Shown in pieces: positions 1-7,330 of a stretch of 15,545 nucleotides of DNA; within the stretch, counting starts at the first letter, position 1, and each line of letters starts with the position of its first letter. The stretch is taken from positions 1-15,545 of the forward strand of contig CAKUBN010000052.1 in assembly GCA_934643185.1 (NCBI GenBank). Direction: 5' to 3'. The stretch comes from an uncultured Eubacteriales bacterium. GTDB taxonomy: Bacteria > Bacillota > Clostridia > Oscillospirales > Acutalibacteraceae. The notes under the pieces are model-generated. The model was not told where the DNA came from, ran no database searches, and saw only the letters and a program-made list of their open reading frames with translations. Both the position numbers and the translations under genes were made by a program.

Positions 1-1944
1 GTCCCGTATGGCACAGAACTGAAAGCTCCGGCAGACCCGACGAGAGAAGCAGATGCAGAGTACACGTACACGTTTGCAGGCTGGACACCGAAGATTGAGA
101 CGGTTACCGGAGACGCAACGTATATAGCAACGTATACGAAAGAAGCAAAGTCCTACACTTTGACGTATGATCTTGACGGTGGCGAGTGGGAAAACGATAC
201 GACCTACACGTACACGAAGAAGTTTAACGAAAAAGTTGAGGTAAAGGCAGACCCGATGAGAGAAGGTTACACTTTCACAGGTTGGGATTATAGTGTAGAT
301 GTAGAAGTAGTAGACGGCAAGTTTGCTATGCCTGCAAAGGACGTCACCTTGACGGCGAAGTGGGAAGCAAAGTCTTACACGCTGACGTATGATCTTGACG
401 GCGGCGCGTGGGAAAACGACACGACCTACACGTACACGAAGAAGTACAACGAAGAAGTTGAGGTAAAGGCAGACCCGACGAAGGAAGGTTACACTTTCAC
501 AGGTTGGGATTATAGTGTAAACGTAGAAGTAGTAGACGGCAAGTTTGCTATGCCCGCAAAGGATGTCGCTCTAACAGCAAAGTGGGAAGCAAAGTCCTAC
601 ACGCTGACATATGACCTTGACGGCGGCGAGTGGGAAAACGACACGACCTACACGTACACGAAGAAGTACAACGAAAAAGTTGAGGTAAAGGCAGACCCGA
701 CGAGAGAAGGCTACACCTTCACAGGTTGGACTACCACAGATGTTACGCTCAATGGTAAATCCTTCACGATGCCTGCAAAGGATGTCACCCTGACGGCAAA
801 GTGGGAAGCGAACTCCTACACGCTGACATATGATCTTGACGGCGGCGAGTGGGAAAACGACACGACCTACACGTACACGAAGAAGTACAACGAAGATGTT
901 AAGGTAAAAGCAGATCCGACCAAGGAAGGCTATAAGTTCTCGGGGTGGAGAAGCGAAGAGGTTACGATCGAGAACGATGCGTTCACGATGCCGGCTAAGA
1001 ACGTTGTGTTGAAGGCTGTTTGGGAAGCAAATCCCACGCCGACCCCGATTCCGTCGGAAGAGCCTACACCTACACCGGCTCCGACAGAAGAGCCTACGCC
1101 TACACCGGCTCCGACAGAAGAGCCTACACCCACACCGGCTCCGACAGAAGAGCCCACACCTACACCCGCTCCGACAGAAGAGCCTACACCTACTCCGGCT
1201 CCGACAGAAGAGCCTACACCTACTCCGGCTCCGACAGAAGAGCCTACCCGCACACCGGCTCCGACAGAAGAGCCTACACCTACTCCGGCTCCGACAGAAG
1301 AGCCTACCCCCACACCGGCTCCAAATCCGAACCCGAACCCGGCAACACCTACTCCGGCGCCGGTAGCTCCGGTCGTTCCGGCTACGGTTGCAACACCCAC
1401 CCCGACACCGACTGCCACACCTTCCACAGCGCCGAGCGATAACGGCGGAAAAGGCGATGGAAATAATGACGGCGAAATAGGCGAAACGATCAATGATAAC
1501 GAAACACCGCTTGCAAACGGTGAAGACATCGCAGATAACGCAACGCCGCTCGCAGGTCTCGGCACGGGCGCTTGGGCACTCATCAACCTGATTCTCACCA
1601 TCGTGACGACCCTCCTTTCCATCCTCCTTCTCATCGGCTATATCGGCAAGAAAAAGAAGGCGTTGGAAGACGAAGACGGCAACGTGGTTCTCGATGAGAA
1701 CGGCAAAGAGGTTATGGAGTACGAAAAGAACAAGAAGGGCCTTTGGAGACTCATCAGCATCATCCCGGCTCTGATTGCCATCATCGTCTTCATCTTCACC
1801 GAAGACATGACCCTGCCGATGATCTTCGTCGACAAGTGGACAATCCTCCATGTTGTAATCGCGCTGGTACAGGTCGTTGTTATGGTCCTCTGCAAAAAGA
1901 AGAAGGACGAAAACGACGAAGACGAGAACGCAGCAAACGCGTGA
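1..1944 (+). CDS. Surface protein with InlB B-repeats, Pro-rich stalk and triple-membrane-span C-terminus (5' end outside window)
   Basis: The reading frame is open from base 1 to the TGA at 1942-1944, giving 647 codons; the true start lies upstream. Residues 1-50 are the end of a differently spaced repeat (YTFAGW core). Residues 51-344 are four repeats of about 73 residues of the InlB B-repeat/Flg_new type, each with YDLDGG, GYTFTGW-like and MPAKDV motifs. Residues 345-440 are a Pro/Thr/Glu stalk built on PTEEPTPTPA, then a Pro-rich linker containing two TPLA motifs (NETPLA, NATPLA). Residues about 525-549, 584-600 and 613-631 are strongly hydrophobic, separated by a charged loop and ending in KKKK plus an acidic tail. 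No LPXTG motif is visible. From memory, this tail recurs in clostridial repeat proteins and probably anchors them in the membrane. Role inferred: cell-surface adhesin or structural protein; the ligand cannot be told from this part. Confidence 0.85.
   Translation, partial: VPYGTELKAPADPTREADAEYTYTFAGWTPKIETVTGDATYIATYTKEAKSYTLTYDLDGGEWENDTTYTYTKKFNEKVEVKADPMREGYTFTGWDYSVDVEVVDGKFAMPAKDVTLTAKWEAKSYTLTYDLDGGAWENDTTYTYTKKYNEEVEVKADPTKEGYTFTGWDYSVNVEVVDGKFAMPAKDVALTAKWEAKSYTLTYDLDGGEWENDTTYTYTKKYNEKVEVKADPTREGYTFTGWTTTDVTLNGKSFTMPAKDVTLTAKWEANSYTLTYDLDGGEWENDTTYTYTKKYNEDVKVKADPTKEGYKFSGWRSEEVTIENDAFTMPAKNVVLKAVWEANPTPTPIPSEEPTPTPAPTEEPTPTPAPTEEPTPTPAPTEEPTPTPAPTEEPTPTPAPTEEPTPTPAPTEEPTRTPAPTEEPTPTPAPTEEPTPTPAPNPNPNPATPTPAPVAPVVPATVATPTPTPTATPSTAPSDNGGKGDGNNDGEIGETINDNETPLANGEDIADNATPLAGLGTGAWALINLILTIVTTLLSILLLIGYIGKKKKALEDEDGNVVLDENGKEVMEYEKNKKGLWRLISIIPALIAIIVFIFTEDMTLPMIFVDKWTILHVVIALVQVVVMVLCKKKKDENDEDENAANA
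151..1032 (+). repeat. Four tandem InlB B-repeat units within the surface protein gene
   Basis: Units run 151-372 (222 bp), 373-594 (222 bp), 595-813 (219 bp) and 814-1032 (219 bp). The first halves are almost identical at the DNA level (the stretch encoding YDLDGGEWENDTTYTYTKK), while the second halves differ. Units 1 and 2 have DYSV(D/N)VEVVDGKFAMPAKDV; units 3 and 4 have shorter, distinct versions (TTDVTLNGKSFTMPAKDV and SEEVTIENDAFTMPAKNV). This points to recent duplication or gene conversion confined to the first half. Such repeats form small beta-rich modules in other surface proteins. Confidence 0.9.
1051..1320 (+). repeat. 30-bp in-frame tandem repeat encoding PTEEPTPTPA
   Basis: Nine head-to-tail 30-bp units lie on exact 30-base steps. 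The first (1051-1080) is a variant encoding PSEEPTPTPA; the eight from 1081 to 1320 begin with CCGACAGAAGAGCC. They differ mainly at synonymous positions, except the unit at 1231-1260, which has PTRTPA. The unit length keeps the frame, so gain or loss of copies would only change stalk length. An extended wall-spanning spacer is the likely role. Confidence 0.95.
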
Positions 1945-1978
1945 TGGAACAAAAGCATAAGGCGTAAGCCAAAGTAAG

Positions 1979-2013
1979 ACGGGATGTCCCCCAAAAAGGG
2001 ACATCCCGTTTCT
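1979..2013 (+). terminator. Intrinsic terminator of the surface protein gene
   Basis: A perfect 11-bp stem (CGGGATGTCCC at 1980-1990 with GGGACATCCCG at 1998-2008) has a 7-base CCAAAAA loop and is followed by TTTCTT. It starts 35 bases after the stop codon of the surface protein gene. Confidence 0.85.
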
Positions 2014-2100
2014 TATGCGCGTTGTGTTTTCCACAGAGTTTTTCTGTATTGTGGAAGAATCAGCTGCACGTGCATAGACCGCACGGCAGGCTTTGCGCAA

Positions 2101-2146
2101 AAGAATACCGCACAAGGTGAGTTTACCCTGTGCGGTATCTCTTTTT
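2101..2146. terminator. Bidirectional hairpin terminator between convergent genes
   Basis: Arms 2105-2117 (ATACCGCACAAGG) and 2126-2138 (CCCTGTGCGGTAT) pair with one mismatch. On the + strand the stem is followed by CTCTTTTT; on the - strand it is followed by TCTTTT. It sits 16 bases beyond the stop codon of the minus-strand zinc-ribbon gene, so it most likely ends that transcript and backs up the terminator at 1979. The outer 10 bp of the stem recur at 8266-8303. Confidence 0.75.
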
Positions 2147-2154
2147 ATAGCGGC

Positions 2155-3957
2155 TTAGTTTTCAAATTTCGCATCTGCAAGGTACAGATAACCGACGGCA
2201 CGCAGCGAGGCAAACGCGCCCTCCACTTCAATGCGAACGGTGGAAGCGCCGGAAATGCTCAGGCTCAGCGCGCTTGCGGGGCTGTTCACCGTGAGCGAGG
2301 AAACTTCATACTGCAAATGGCCGTCCACATAAATGCGAACCGTGCCGATAAAATCGTCGGAGGTATCGCCCTCCACGACCCATGTTCCCGTCAGGCGCTT
2401 ATATTGTCCGTTCGGGGCGTATTCGGTGTAGACGGTTTTTGCGATGACAGGGTACAGCGAGAAGTTAAGGCCGTTGCTGTACGCATTGCCGTTTGCGTCA
2501 TAGGCTGTCCAGTTCTGGCTGCAATCTTCGCCGCCGCTTGGGGAAAGATCTGTCAGCGAAACGGGGTAAAGCGCCCTGTATTCTTCGATTTTTGCCGCAA
2601 TGTCGCTGTCGCCGGAGAGGATGTCGTCGGCGTTTTGCAGCGTTTCCACCGCGTCATAATAGCGGCTTTCACCGGCCTGCTTTGCGGCGGCATCGAGAAT
2701 TTTCTGCTTATACTGGTTTTTATAGGTGACGATCTGCGCGTCAATGCGCTTGTCGCTGCGCGTGGCATCCTGCAAAACGTTCACTGCGCCGGGCAGGTCG
2801 CCGCTGTCTGCAAGCGTTTTGGCAGTGCCGAGCAGCGTTTCCACGTAGTCGTTGAGTTCGGCTTCCTGAAGCTCCTCCATTTTGGCCTTGATGTCCTCAT
2901 CGTCGCCGAGAATGTCGCTGCTGTTCATCAAAATGGCTTCTGCGCCGAGGAAATCCTTTTCATCCGCGCGGCTCTGCGCATCGCTCAATACTTTTTCCTT
3001 GTACGCGGTGCGGATGTTCTGAATCTGCGTCTGCGCGTCGTCATGGTTCACATCGGCATGGATGACCTTTTGATATTCCGTAATGGCGCGGCCGTCCTCA
3101 CCCTGCGCCTGCAAGTCCTTGCCGTTTTTGTAGGCCTCTTTGGAGTCTTTGAGCGACGTAAGGCTATCGAGCTTATCGTCAAGGCCCACATTCGGGAACA
3201 GCTTTTGCAGGCGGTTGAGCAGCTCATAGGAGCTGTCGTAGTCCGCTTCGCTCTTATTGTATCGGTCGATGACCGTCTGGGCATATTCCTGCATTTGGTC
3301 GGAGACCGAAGCGAGTTCGTCCTTTGAAAGCGTGGGAAGTACCTGCGCCGCAGCGGAATAATCGTAAGCGTCAAGCGCGCGGGTGAGCTTTTGCATGGGT
3401 GCATTGTACCACCAGAAAATGCCGCCGATTGTAGCGCCGATGGCGATGAGAATGGGTAGCACGATGAAAAGCCATTTAAAAGAACGCTTTTTCTTCGGCT
3501 TTTCGTCGTATTCCTCGTAGGCGTAGCCGTCGTTATACGTATATTCTATGGGTTGCACGCGCGGCTCCGGCCCTGAAATTTCCTCCGGGGTGGGGGAAAC
3601 GGTGAATGTGCCCTCGTGCTCCATGCTTTCGGGTTTGTCGCCGAGCGCATCGCCGGAGGAAATATCCTCCGTGAAGTCCATCGGGGAATGGCTGCAAATA
3701 TCTTCGCCGTCCGGACTGTTTGAAGGGGCATCTTCAGCTTCGGGTGTCGGTTCCGCTTCGGAGAGGCTCTCTGTCGAATTTGAGGAGATGTCTTCCACGG
3801 CAGGCTCCGTGGGCGTTTCCGGTGCGGGGGCAGCTTCCGGCTCCGGTTCGCTTACGGGTTGTGCAGTGGCTTCCGGCGGGCGCAAAACGGGGTTGCCGCA
3901 GAGCGTGCATTTTTTCGCGCCCTCCGGCAAGGTGGCGCCGCAGTATATACAAAACAT
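2155..3957 (-). CDS. Membrane protein: zinc ribbon, one membrane span, helical repeats, NPCBM-like domain
   Basis: The ATG at 3955-3957 is chosen because TAGGAGGT lies just upstream and the zinc ribbon begins at residue 2; a more upstream in-frame ATG would overlap the promoter. The product is 600 residues. C3/C6 and C17/C20 form a zinc ribbon (CIYCG, CTLCG). Residues 25-155 are a Pro/Glu/Ser-rich acidic linker. After KKKRSFK, residues 162-184 form one membrane span, which would leave the ribbon in the cytoplasm and the rest outside. Residues about 190-463 are helical, with TPR-like segments such as GEDGRAITEYQKV and GDLPGAVNVLQDA. Residues about 467-600 resemble an NPCBM carbohydrate-binding fold (TSDDFIGTVRIYVDG and the terminal YLYLADAKFEN). 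Function is unknown; a sensor or scaffold linking cell envelope and cytoplasm is only an inference. The gene is monocistronic with its own promoter and terminator. Confidence 0.85.
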   Translation of the reverse strand: MFCIYCGATLPEGAKKCTLCGNPVLRPPEATAQPVSEPEPEAAPAPETPTEPAVEDISSNSTESLSEAEPTPEAEDAPSNSPDGEDICSHSPMDFTEDISSGDALGDKPESMEHEGTFTVSPTPEEISGPEPRVQPIEYTYNDGYAYEEYDEKPKKKRSFKWLFIVLPILIAIGATIGGIFWWYNAPMQKLTRALDAYDYSAAAQVLPTLSKDELASVSDQMQEYAQTVIDRYNKSEADYDSSYELLNRLQKLFPNVGLDDKLDSLTSLKDSKEAYKNGKDLQAQGEDGRAITEYQKVIHADVNHDDAQTQIQNIRTAYKEKVLSDAQSRADEKDFLGAEAILMNSSDILGDDEDIKAKMEELQEAELNDYVETLLGTAKTLADSGDLPGAVNVLQDATRSDKRIDAQIVTYKNQYKQKILDAAAKQAGESRYYDAVETLQNADDILSGDSDIAAKIEEYRALYPVSLTDLSPSGGEDCSQNWTAYDANGNAYSNGLNFSLYPVIAKTVYTEYAPNGQYKRLTGTWVVEGDTSDDFIGTVRIYVDGHLQYEVSSLTVNSPASALSLSISGASTVRIEVEGAFASLRAVGYLYLADAKFEN

Positions 3958-4011
3958 AAGTGACCTCCTAATGTTTGTGGTCCCGCAGGGAAAATTTGCG
4001 GTGTTTTCCAT

Positions 4012-4040
4012 AGCATACAATATTCCGGGAAATCTGTCAA
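4012..4040 (-). promoter_or_regulatory. Sigma-A promoter of the zinc-ribbon membrane protein gene
   Basis: On the minus strand TTGACA (4035-4040) is followed after 17 bases by TATGCT (4012-4017). The predicted transcription start lies about 45-50 bases upstream of the ATG at 3957. The -35 box is a perfect match. Confidence 0.75.
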
Positions 4041-4070
4041 ATGTTTAGAAAAAATGTGGGAGATAAAGCA

Positions 4071-4099
4071 AAGAGAGGGAACGAAGCGTTCCCTCTCTT
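4071..4099 (-). terminator. Hairpin after the glycyl radical operon
   Basis: A perfect 12-bp stem (4071-4082 with 4088-4099, AAGAGAGGGAAC and its complement) lies 16 bases beyond the stop codon of the activase gene. The T-tract on the minus strand is short (TGCTTTA), with a longer T6 run some 15 bases further on, so termination may be incomplete. Confidence 0.65.
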
Positions 4100-4115
4100 A
4101 TCCCCAAAAGTGCCG

Positions 4116-4994
4116 CTAATCGGCTATTTTAGTCTCCCAAATATGTTTCTGTTCCGGCGAAACGGTCTTCAGCGCGGCGAGTGAATACGGTATCCCCAGC
4201 GCGTCCCATTTCGTTTTGCCGATGTCATGGTATGCCATGATCTCGGCCTTTTCAATACAGGTATATTGATGCTTGAGCGCACAAATCGCCTCAAAGTGCG
4301 CGTCCGTGTCGTTCACGCCCGGAATGACCGGGCAGCGCAACCACACATGCGCATGCGCGTCCTCAAGGGCTGCCAGGGACTCGAGGATCGGCGCAAGCGG
4401 CGCGCCTGCCCATTTTTTGAGGGCATCGGGGTCGCTATGCTTAAAATCGAACAGAAAAAGATCGGTGAGCGGTATCAGTTCTTTTAAATGTGCGGCAGAG
4501 ATCAACCCGTTTGTCTCCAGCGCGGTGTGGTACCCTTTTTCGCGGCAGGCTGTAAGCAGCTTTTTCAGGAGTTCAAAGTGCAAAGAAGCCTCGCCGCCCG
4601 AAAAGGTGACGCCGCCTTTTGACGAGTGGTAATATTTTGCGTCCTTATCGATCTGCTTCATCACGGCTTCCACCGTCATTTCGCGCCCGGAAAGCTCCAG
4701 GACATCGTTCGGACATACTTCGGCACATTTGCCGCACGCCGCGCATTTTGCACGGTCAAAAACATGTGTGCCGTCTGCTTTTATTTCATGCGCTCCGTTC
4801 GGACATACCGCAGTGCATGCCCCGCAGGACGTGCATTTTTCGTGGCGAAACAAGAGCTCGGCATCGGTTGAAAAGCTTTCCGGATTGTGGCACCACGCAC
4901 AGTGCATGTTGCACCCTTTGAAAAACACGGTGGTGCGAATGCCCGGCCCGTCATACACGCAAAAACGTTGAATATCAAAAATAAGATCCCGCAT
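4116..4994 (-). CDS. Glycyl radical enzyme activase (radical SAM, two extra 4Fe-4S clusters)
   Basis: This 292-residue enzyme would reductively cleave S-adenosylmethionine and abstract hydrogen from the glycine of its partner enzyme. The radical SAM motif is C28-x3-C32-x2-C35 (GCNMHCAWCHNPE). Two ferredoxin motifs follow: C54/C57/C60/C64 and C84/C87/C90/C94, as in activases of glycerol dehydratase, choline lyase and arylacetate decarboxylases; the short PflA type lacks them. The SAM-binding GGE is at 133-135 (TFSGGEA). Length and domain order are normal for the group. The ATG at 4994 has a GGAGG site and lies 12 bases after the stop of the glycyl radical enzyme gene, so the two are co-transcribed and almost certainly work as a pair in the cytoplasm. 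Family call is firm; the partner's substrate is not known. Confidence 0.93.
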   Translation of the reverse strand: MRDLIFDIQRFCVYDGPGIRTTVFFKGCNMHCAWCHNPESFSTDAELLFRHEKCTSCGACTAVCPNGAHEIKADGTHVFDRAKCAACGKCAEVCPNDVLELSGREMTVEAVMKQIDKDAKYYHSSKGGVTFSGGEASLHFELLKKLLTACREKGYHTALETNGLISAAHLKELIPLTDLFLFDFKHSDPDALKKWAGAPLAPILESLAALEDAHAHVWLRCPVIPGVNDTDAHFEAICALKHQYTCIEKAEIMAYHDIGKTKWDALGIPYSLAALKTVSPEQKHIWETKIAD

Positions 4995-5006
4995 ATCGGC
5001 CTCCGC

Positions 5007-7244
5007 TTACGCGCCGTAGGTCGTACGCTCAATAATCTCGCGCTGCACAACAGGATTCAGCGTAACGAATCTCGCGGAGAAGCCGCCGATACGCACGAGG
5101 AGGTTCTGGTAGTTTTCCGGGTGCACCATGGCGTTTTCAAGGTCATCCTTGCCGATGACGCACAGGTTCGTCTGCACGCCGTCGTTGTCGTAAAACGCCT
5201 TCAAGACGGCTTCTACTTTATCCATAGAGCCTTTGAAGAGCTCCTTTGTAAAGCGCACATTGTTGATAACACCCACGTGCTTTGTATTGTCAAACTTCGA
5301 CATGGAGTTGAGCAGCGCCGTAATGCCGCACTTATCTGCGCCGATGGAAGCGCCGTTGGCGTTTGCCATGGGGCTGCCGGCCTTTCTGCCGCAGGCAGAC
5401 GCCGCACAGAAGTTGCCCCATTCTGCGCTCATGGAATTGTTGACGCTGACAATATTGTAGTGGTCAAGCCCCGCAGCTTTACCTGCCGCCATGGTAAGGT
5501 CGGCAATATCGGTGAAAAGGCGCGTTGCGATGTCGTCAGCCGTGTCGTCGTCGTTGCCGTATTTCGGTGCGGAAAGGCACATGCGGCGAATATCGTCGTG
5601 CCCCTCAAAATCGTGATCCAGCACATCGATGAGCTCCGGCAAAGTGAGCTTCTTCTCGTCGTAAACGAGCGTTTTAATGGCCGTCAGGCTGTCTGCACAG
5701 CTGATGATGCCGAACATTTCGCTGGAAGCATTCAGGTAACGCACGCCGCCTTCAAACGTAGCCTTGCCGCGCGCGATGCAGTCGTTCAAAAGCAGGCTGA
5801 GGTGCAGATACGGCGCGTTTTCGCCCGCAATTTTATAGTTGAGGTATTTGTGTACAGCAAAGCGGTCAATGGTCGGCTTGAGCTGTGCAAGCACGGCGTC
5901 ATACAGCTTTTCAAAGGTATCAAACTGCGCCGGGTCGCCGGTCTTTTCGCCGCAGGGAACGTTCTGGTAGAAATCAAGGCCGTTGTGCAGCGCAATTTCC
6001 AGCGCTTTCAGCGCGTTGATGCCGTTGTTCGGTGTGCCTACGCTGTAACCGACCATGACGTATTCGCCGCAGCCGAACGGCACATATTGCTCGGCTTCCT
6101 CATGCGAAACGCCAAAGACCTTTTCCACAGCCGGTACATTCGTCTCATCGGAGTAAATAATCGGGAACGTGGTGCCCTCCGCATTCACGTCCATCGCCTT
6201 GCGGAAAACGGTCTCGTCCATGTTGCTGTAATAGCGCAGGGTGAGCTGCGGCACAGTCTCGCGGAAGCGGCGGGAAGCTTCCATGATGACGATGGCGAGG
6301 CGGTCGGCTTCCTTCCGGTGCTTTCTGCCCACGCCGCCGATGATTACGCGGCAGTCATGGATCTTGTTAATCTCTTTAAAGTGCTTATAGAGATACAGCA
6401 CGGTCTGCACGGCTTCTTCTTCCGTGATGCGCCCCGCGTCGATATCCGCGGCATAGAGCGGCCCAAGGTAATCGTCCATGCGGCTGTAATTCATAATGTC
6501 GCTGCTGACAGCGTAGATCCACATCAGCTGCACGCCCTCAAGGAACGTCTTCGGTGTGCTGTGCTGAATGTTTAAAAGTGCTTCGGCAAGCTTTGTAAAG
6601 CGCGTTTTGGCTTCTTCGGTCTCTGCTTTTTCGGCAAGCTCCAATGCCTGTTCGCGGTAACGCTCGCATGCGCCGCGCAGGCTTTCAATCCACAGCTTTA
6701 AAGCTGTGTAGAACGAAGACGCGCCGTTCACTTCCGCCGCGCGGTCGATCTCCTGATCGAGCCCGTCAAAGCCGAGACGGATGAGCTTTTCAAAATCGAG
6801 GTTTGTACCTGCCACGCGGCAGTCGCAGTTGCCCACGCCCGCACCGGCAAAAGCTTTCGGCGGCACATAGCCGTAGCGCTTCGAAAATTCCAATTCAACC
6901 TTGCGCGCGGTGTTTTCCTCTTGCCAATAGGCCTGCACAGCCTGCAAAGCGTAGTCCTCCGCAGCGGTGATCTCACCGTTTTGCTTACAAGCCATGTATG
7001 CGTTCAAAAATTCATGCTCGTTAAAGTAATACGTGTAAATGCCGCCGACCTGCGAGGAAAAGCCCACAAAGTCGTGCTCATAGCGGCCCGCGATGCCGTC
7101 GTTTTCATCCATCGGCACTAAGATATGACGGAGCTGAAAATCCATGCAGGCGGCTTCACGCAGGTAAATGTCGTGTGCGTTCTCTTTGTAAACGCGCGTG
7201 AATTCCAGCGCGTTGCGCAGTTTTTGAACATCGGTCTTGAACAT
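5007..7244 (-). CDS. Glycyl radical enzyme of unassigned substrate (pyruvate formate-lyase superfamily)
   Basis: The 745-residue protein carries the C-terminal glycyl radical motif R718-I-G-G721-F-S-A-R-F, with G721 as the predicted radical site, 25 residues from the end. The active-site loop is VPFGC392GE394Y. Pyruvate formate-lyase has two adjacent cysteines here, so the PFL reaction is unlikely. A Cys-x-Glu pair is what the dehydratase, lyase and decarboxylase branches use (usually C-V-E), with the Glu as a base. At 745 residues it is shorter than glycerol dehydratase, choline lyase or hydroxyphenylacetate decarboxylase. The start at 7244 has GGGAGG eight bases upstream. The activase gene follows directly, and a divergent AraC regulator sits 86 bases away. 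No microcompartment shell, aldehyde dehydrogenase or transporter gene is adjacent, so context does not reveal the substrate. Superfamily sure; reaction unknown. Confidence 0.92.
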   Translation of the reverse strand: MFKTDVQKLRNALEFTRVYKENAHDIYLREAACMDFQLRHILVPMDENDGIAGRYEHDFVGFSSQVGGIYTYYFNEHEFLNAYMACKQNGEITAAEDYALQAVQAYWQEENTARKVELEFSKRYGYVPPKAFAGAGVGNCDCRVAGTNLDFEKLIRLGFDGLDQEIDRAAEVNGASSFYTALKLWIESLRGACERYREQALELAEKAETEEAKTRFTKLAEALLNIQHSTPKTFLEGVQLMWIYAVSSDIMNYSRMDDYLGPLYAADIDAGRITEEEAVQTVLYLYKHFKEINKIHDCRVIIGGVGRKHRKEADRLAIVIMEASRRFRETVPQLTLRYYSNMDETVFRKAMDVNAEGTTFPIIYSDETNVPAVEKVFGVSHEEAEQYVPFGCGEYVMVGYSVGTPNNGINALKALEIALHNGLDFYQNVPCGEKTGDPAQFDTFEKLYDAVLAQLKPTIDRFAVHKYLNYKIAGENAPYLHLSLLLNDCIARGKATFEGGVRYLNASSEMFGIISCADSLTAIKTLVYDEKKLTLPELIDVLDHDFEGHDDIRRMCLSAPKYGNDDDTADDIATRLFTDIADLTMAAGKAAGLDHYNIVSVNNSMSAEWGNFCAASACGRKAGSPMANANGASIGADKCGITALLNSMSKFDNTKHVGVINNVRFTKELFKGSMDKVEAVLKAFYDNDGVQTNLCVIGKDDLENAMVHPENYQNLLVRIGGFSARFVTLNPVVQREIIERTTYGA

Positions 7245-7278
7245 ACCGTTATCCTCCCAAAGTTAGAATTGAAATTTC

Positions 7279-7307
7279 TTGATTCCGTTTTTTTGACGCG
7301 TTATAAT
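7279..7307 (+). promoter_or_regulatory. Sigma-A promoter of the AraC-family regulator gene
   Basis: TTGATT (7279-7284), a 17-base spacer and a perfect TATAAT (7302-7307). Transcription would start near 7314, leaving a very short leader that holds the AAAGGGGG ribosome site. The 86-base gap to the glycyl radical enzyme gene must also hold the divergent promoter, for which I see no good -35/-10 pair. That fits a promoter needing an activator. A small palindrome, GAAATTTC (7271-7278), lies beside the -35 box. Confidence 0.75.
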
Positions 7308-7330
7308 AGCAGAAGAAAGGGGGAACCGAA

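Noticed and set aside
1051..1320. CRISPR-like array of about 30-bp repeats
   Set aside because: The units are directly adjacent with no spacers and encode a Pro-rich stalk in frame.
2014..2100. TTCCACA/TGTGGAA inverted repeat (2029-2035 with 2050-2056) and TGCACGTGCA palindrome (2065-2074) between the two terminators
   Set aside because: No promoter, ORF or T-tract goes with them; palindromes of this size are expected by chance at this scale.
571..2115. A long minus-strand Cys/Arg-rich frame opposite the surface protein gene
   Set aside because: Its repeats (RSRCRLFC) are the antisense reading of the 30-bp tandem repeat, and it ends in the intergenic terminators.
1984..3327. A 447-codon + strand frame opposite the zinc-ribbon protein gene
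   Set aside because: It begins inside a terminator hairpin, has no ribosome site, and shows no domain; it is a shadow of the minus-strand gene.
3958..4020. 21-codon N-terminal extension of the zinc-ribbon protein starting at 4020
   Set aside because: It would start next to the -10 box, and a strong AGGAGG precedes the ATG at 3957.
4887..6575. A 562-codon open frame on the + strand opposite the glycyl radical enzyme and activase genes
   Set aside because: It lacks recognisable motifs and runs antisense to two unmistakable genes with intact catalytic motifs; it reflects codon bias of the real genes.
5007..7244. Annotation as pyruvate formate-lyase (pflB/pflD)
   Set aside because: The active-site loop has a single Cys followed by Gly-Glu rather than Cys-Cys, so the PFL reaction is not supported.
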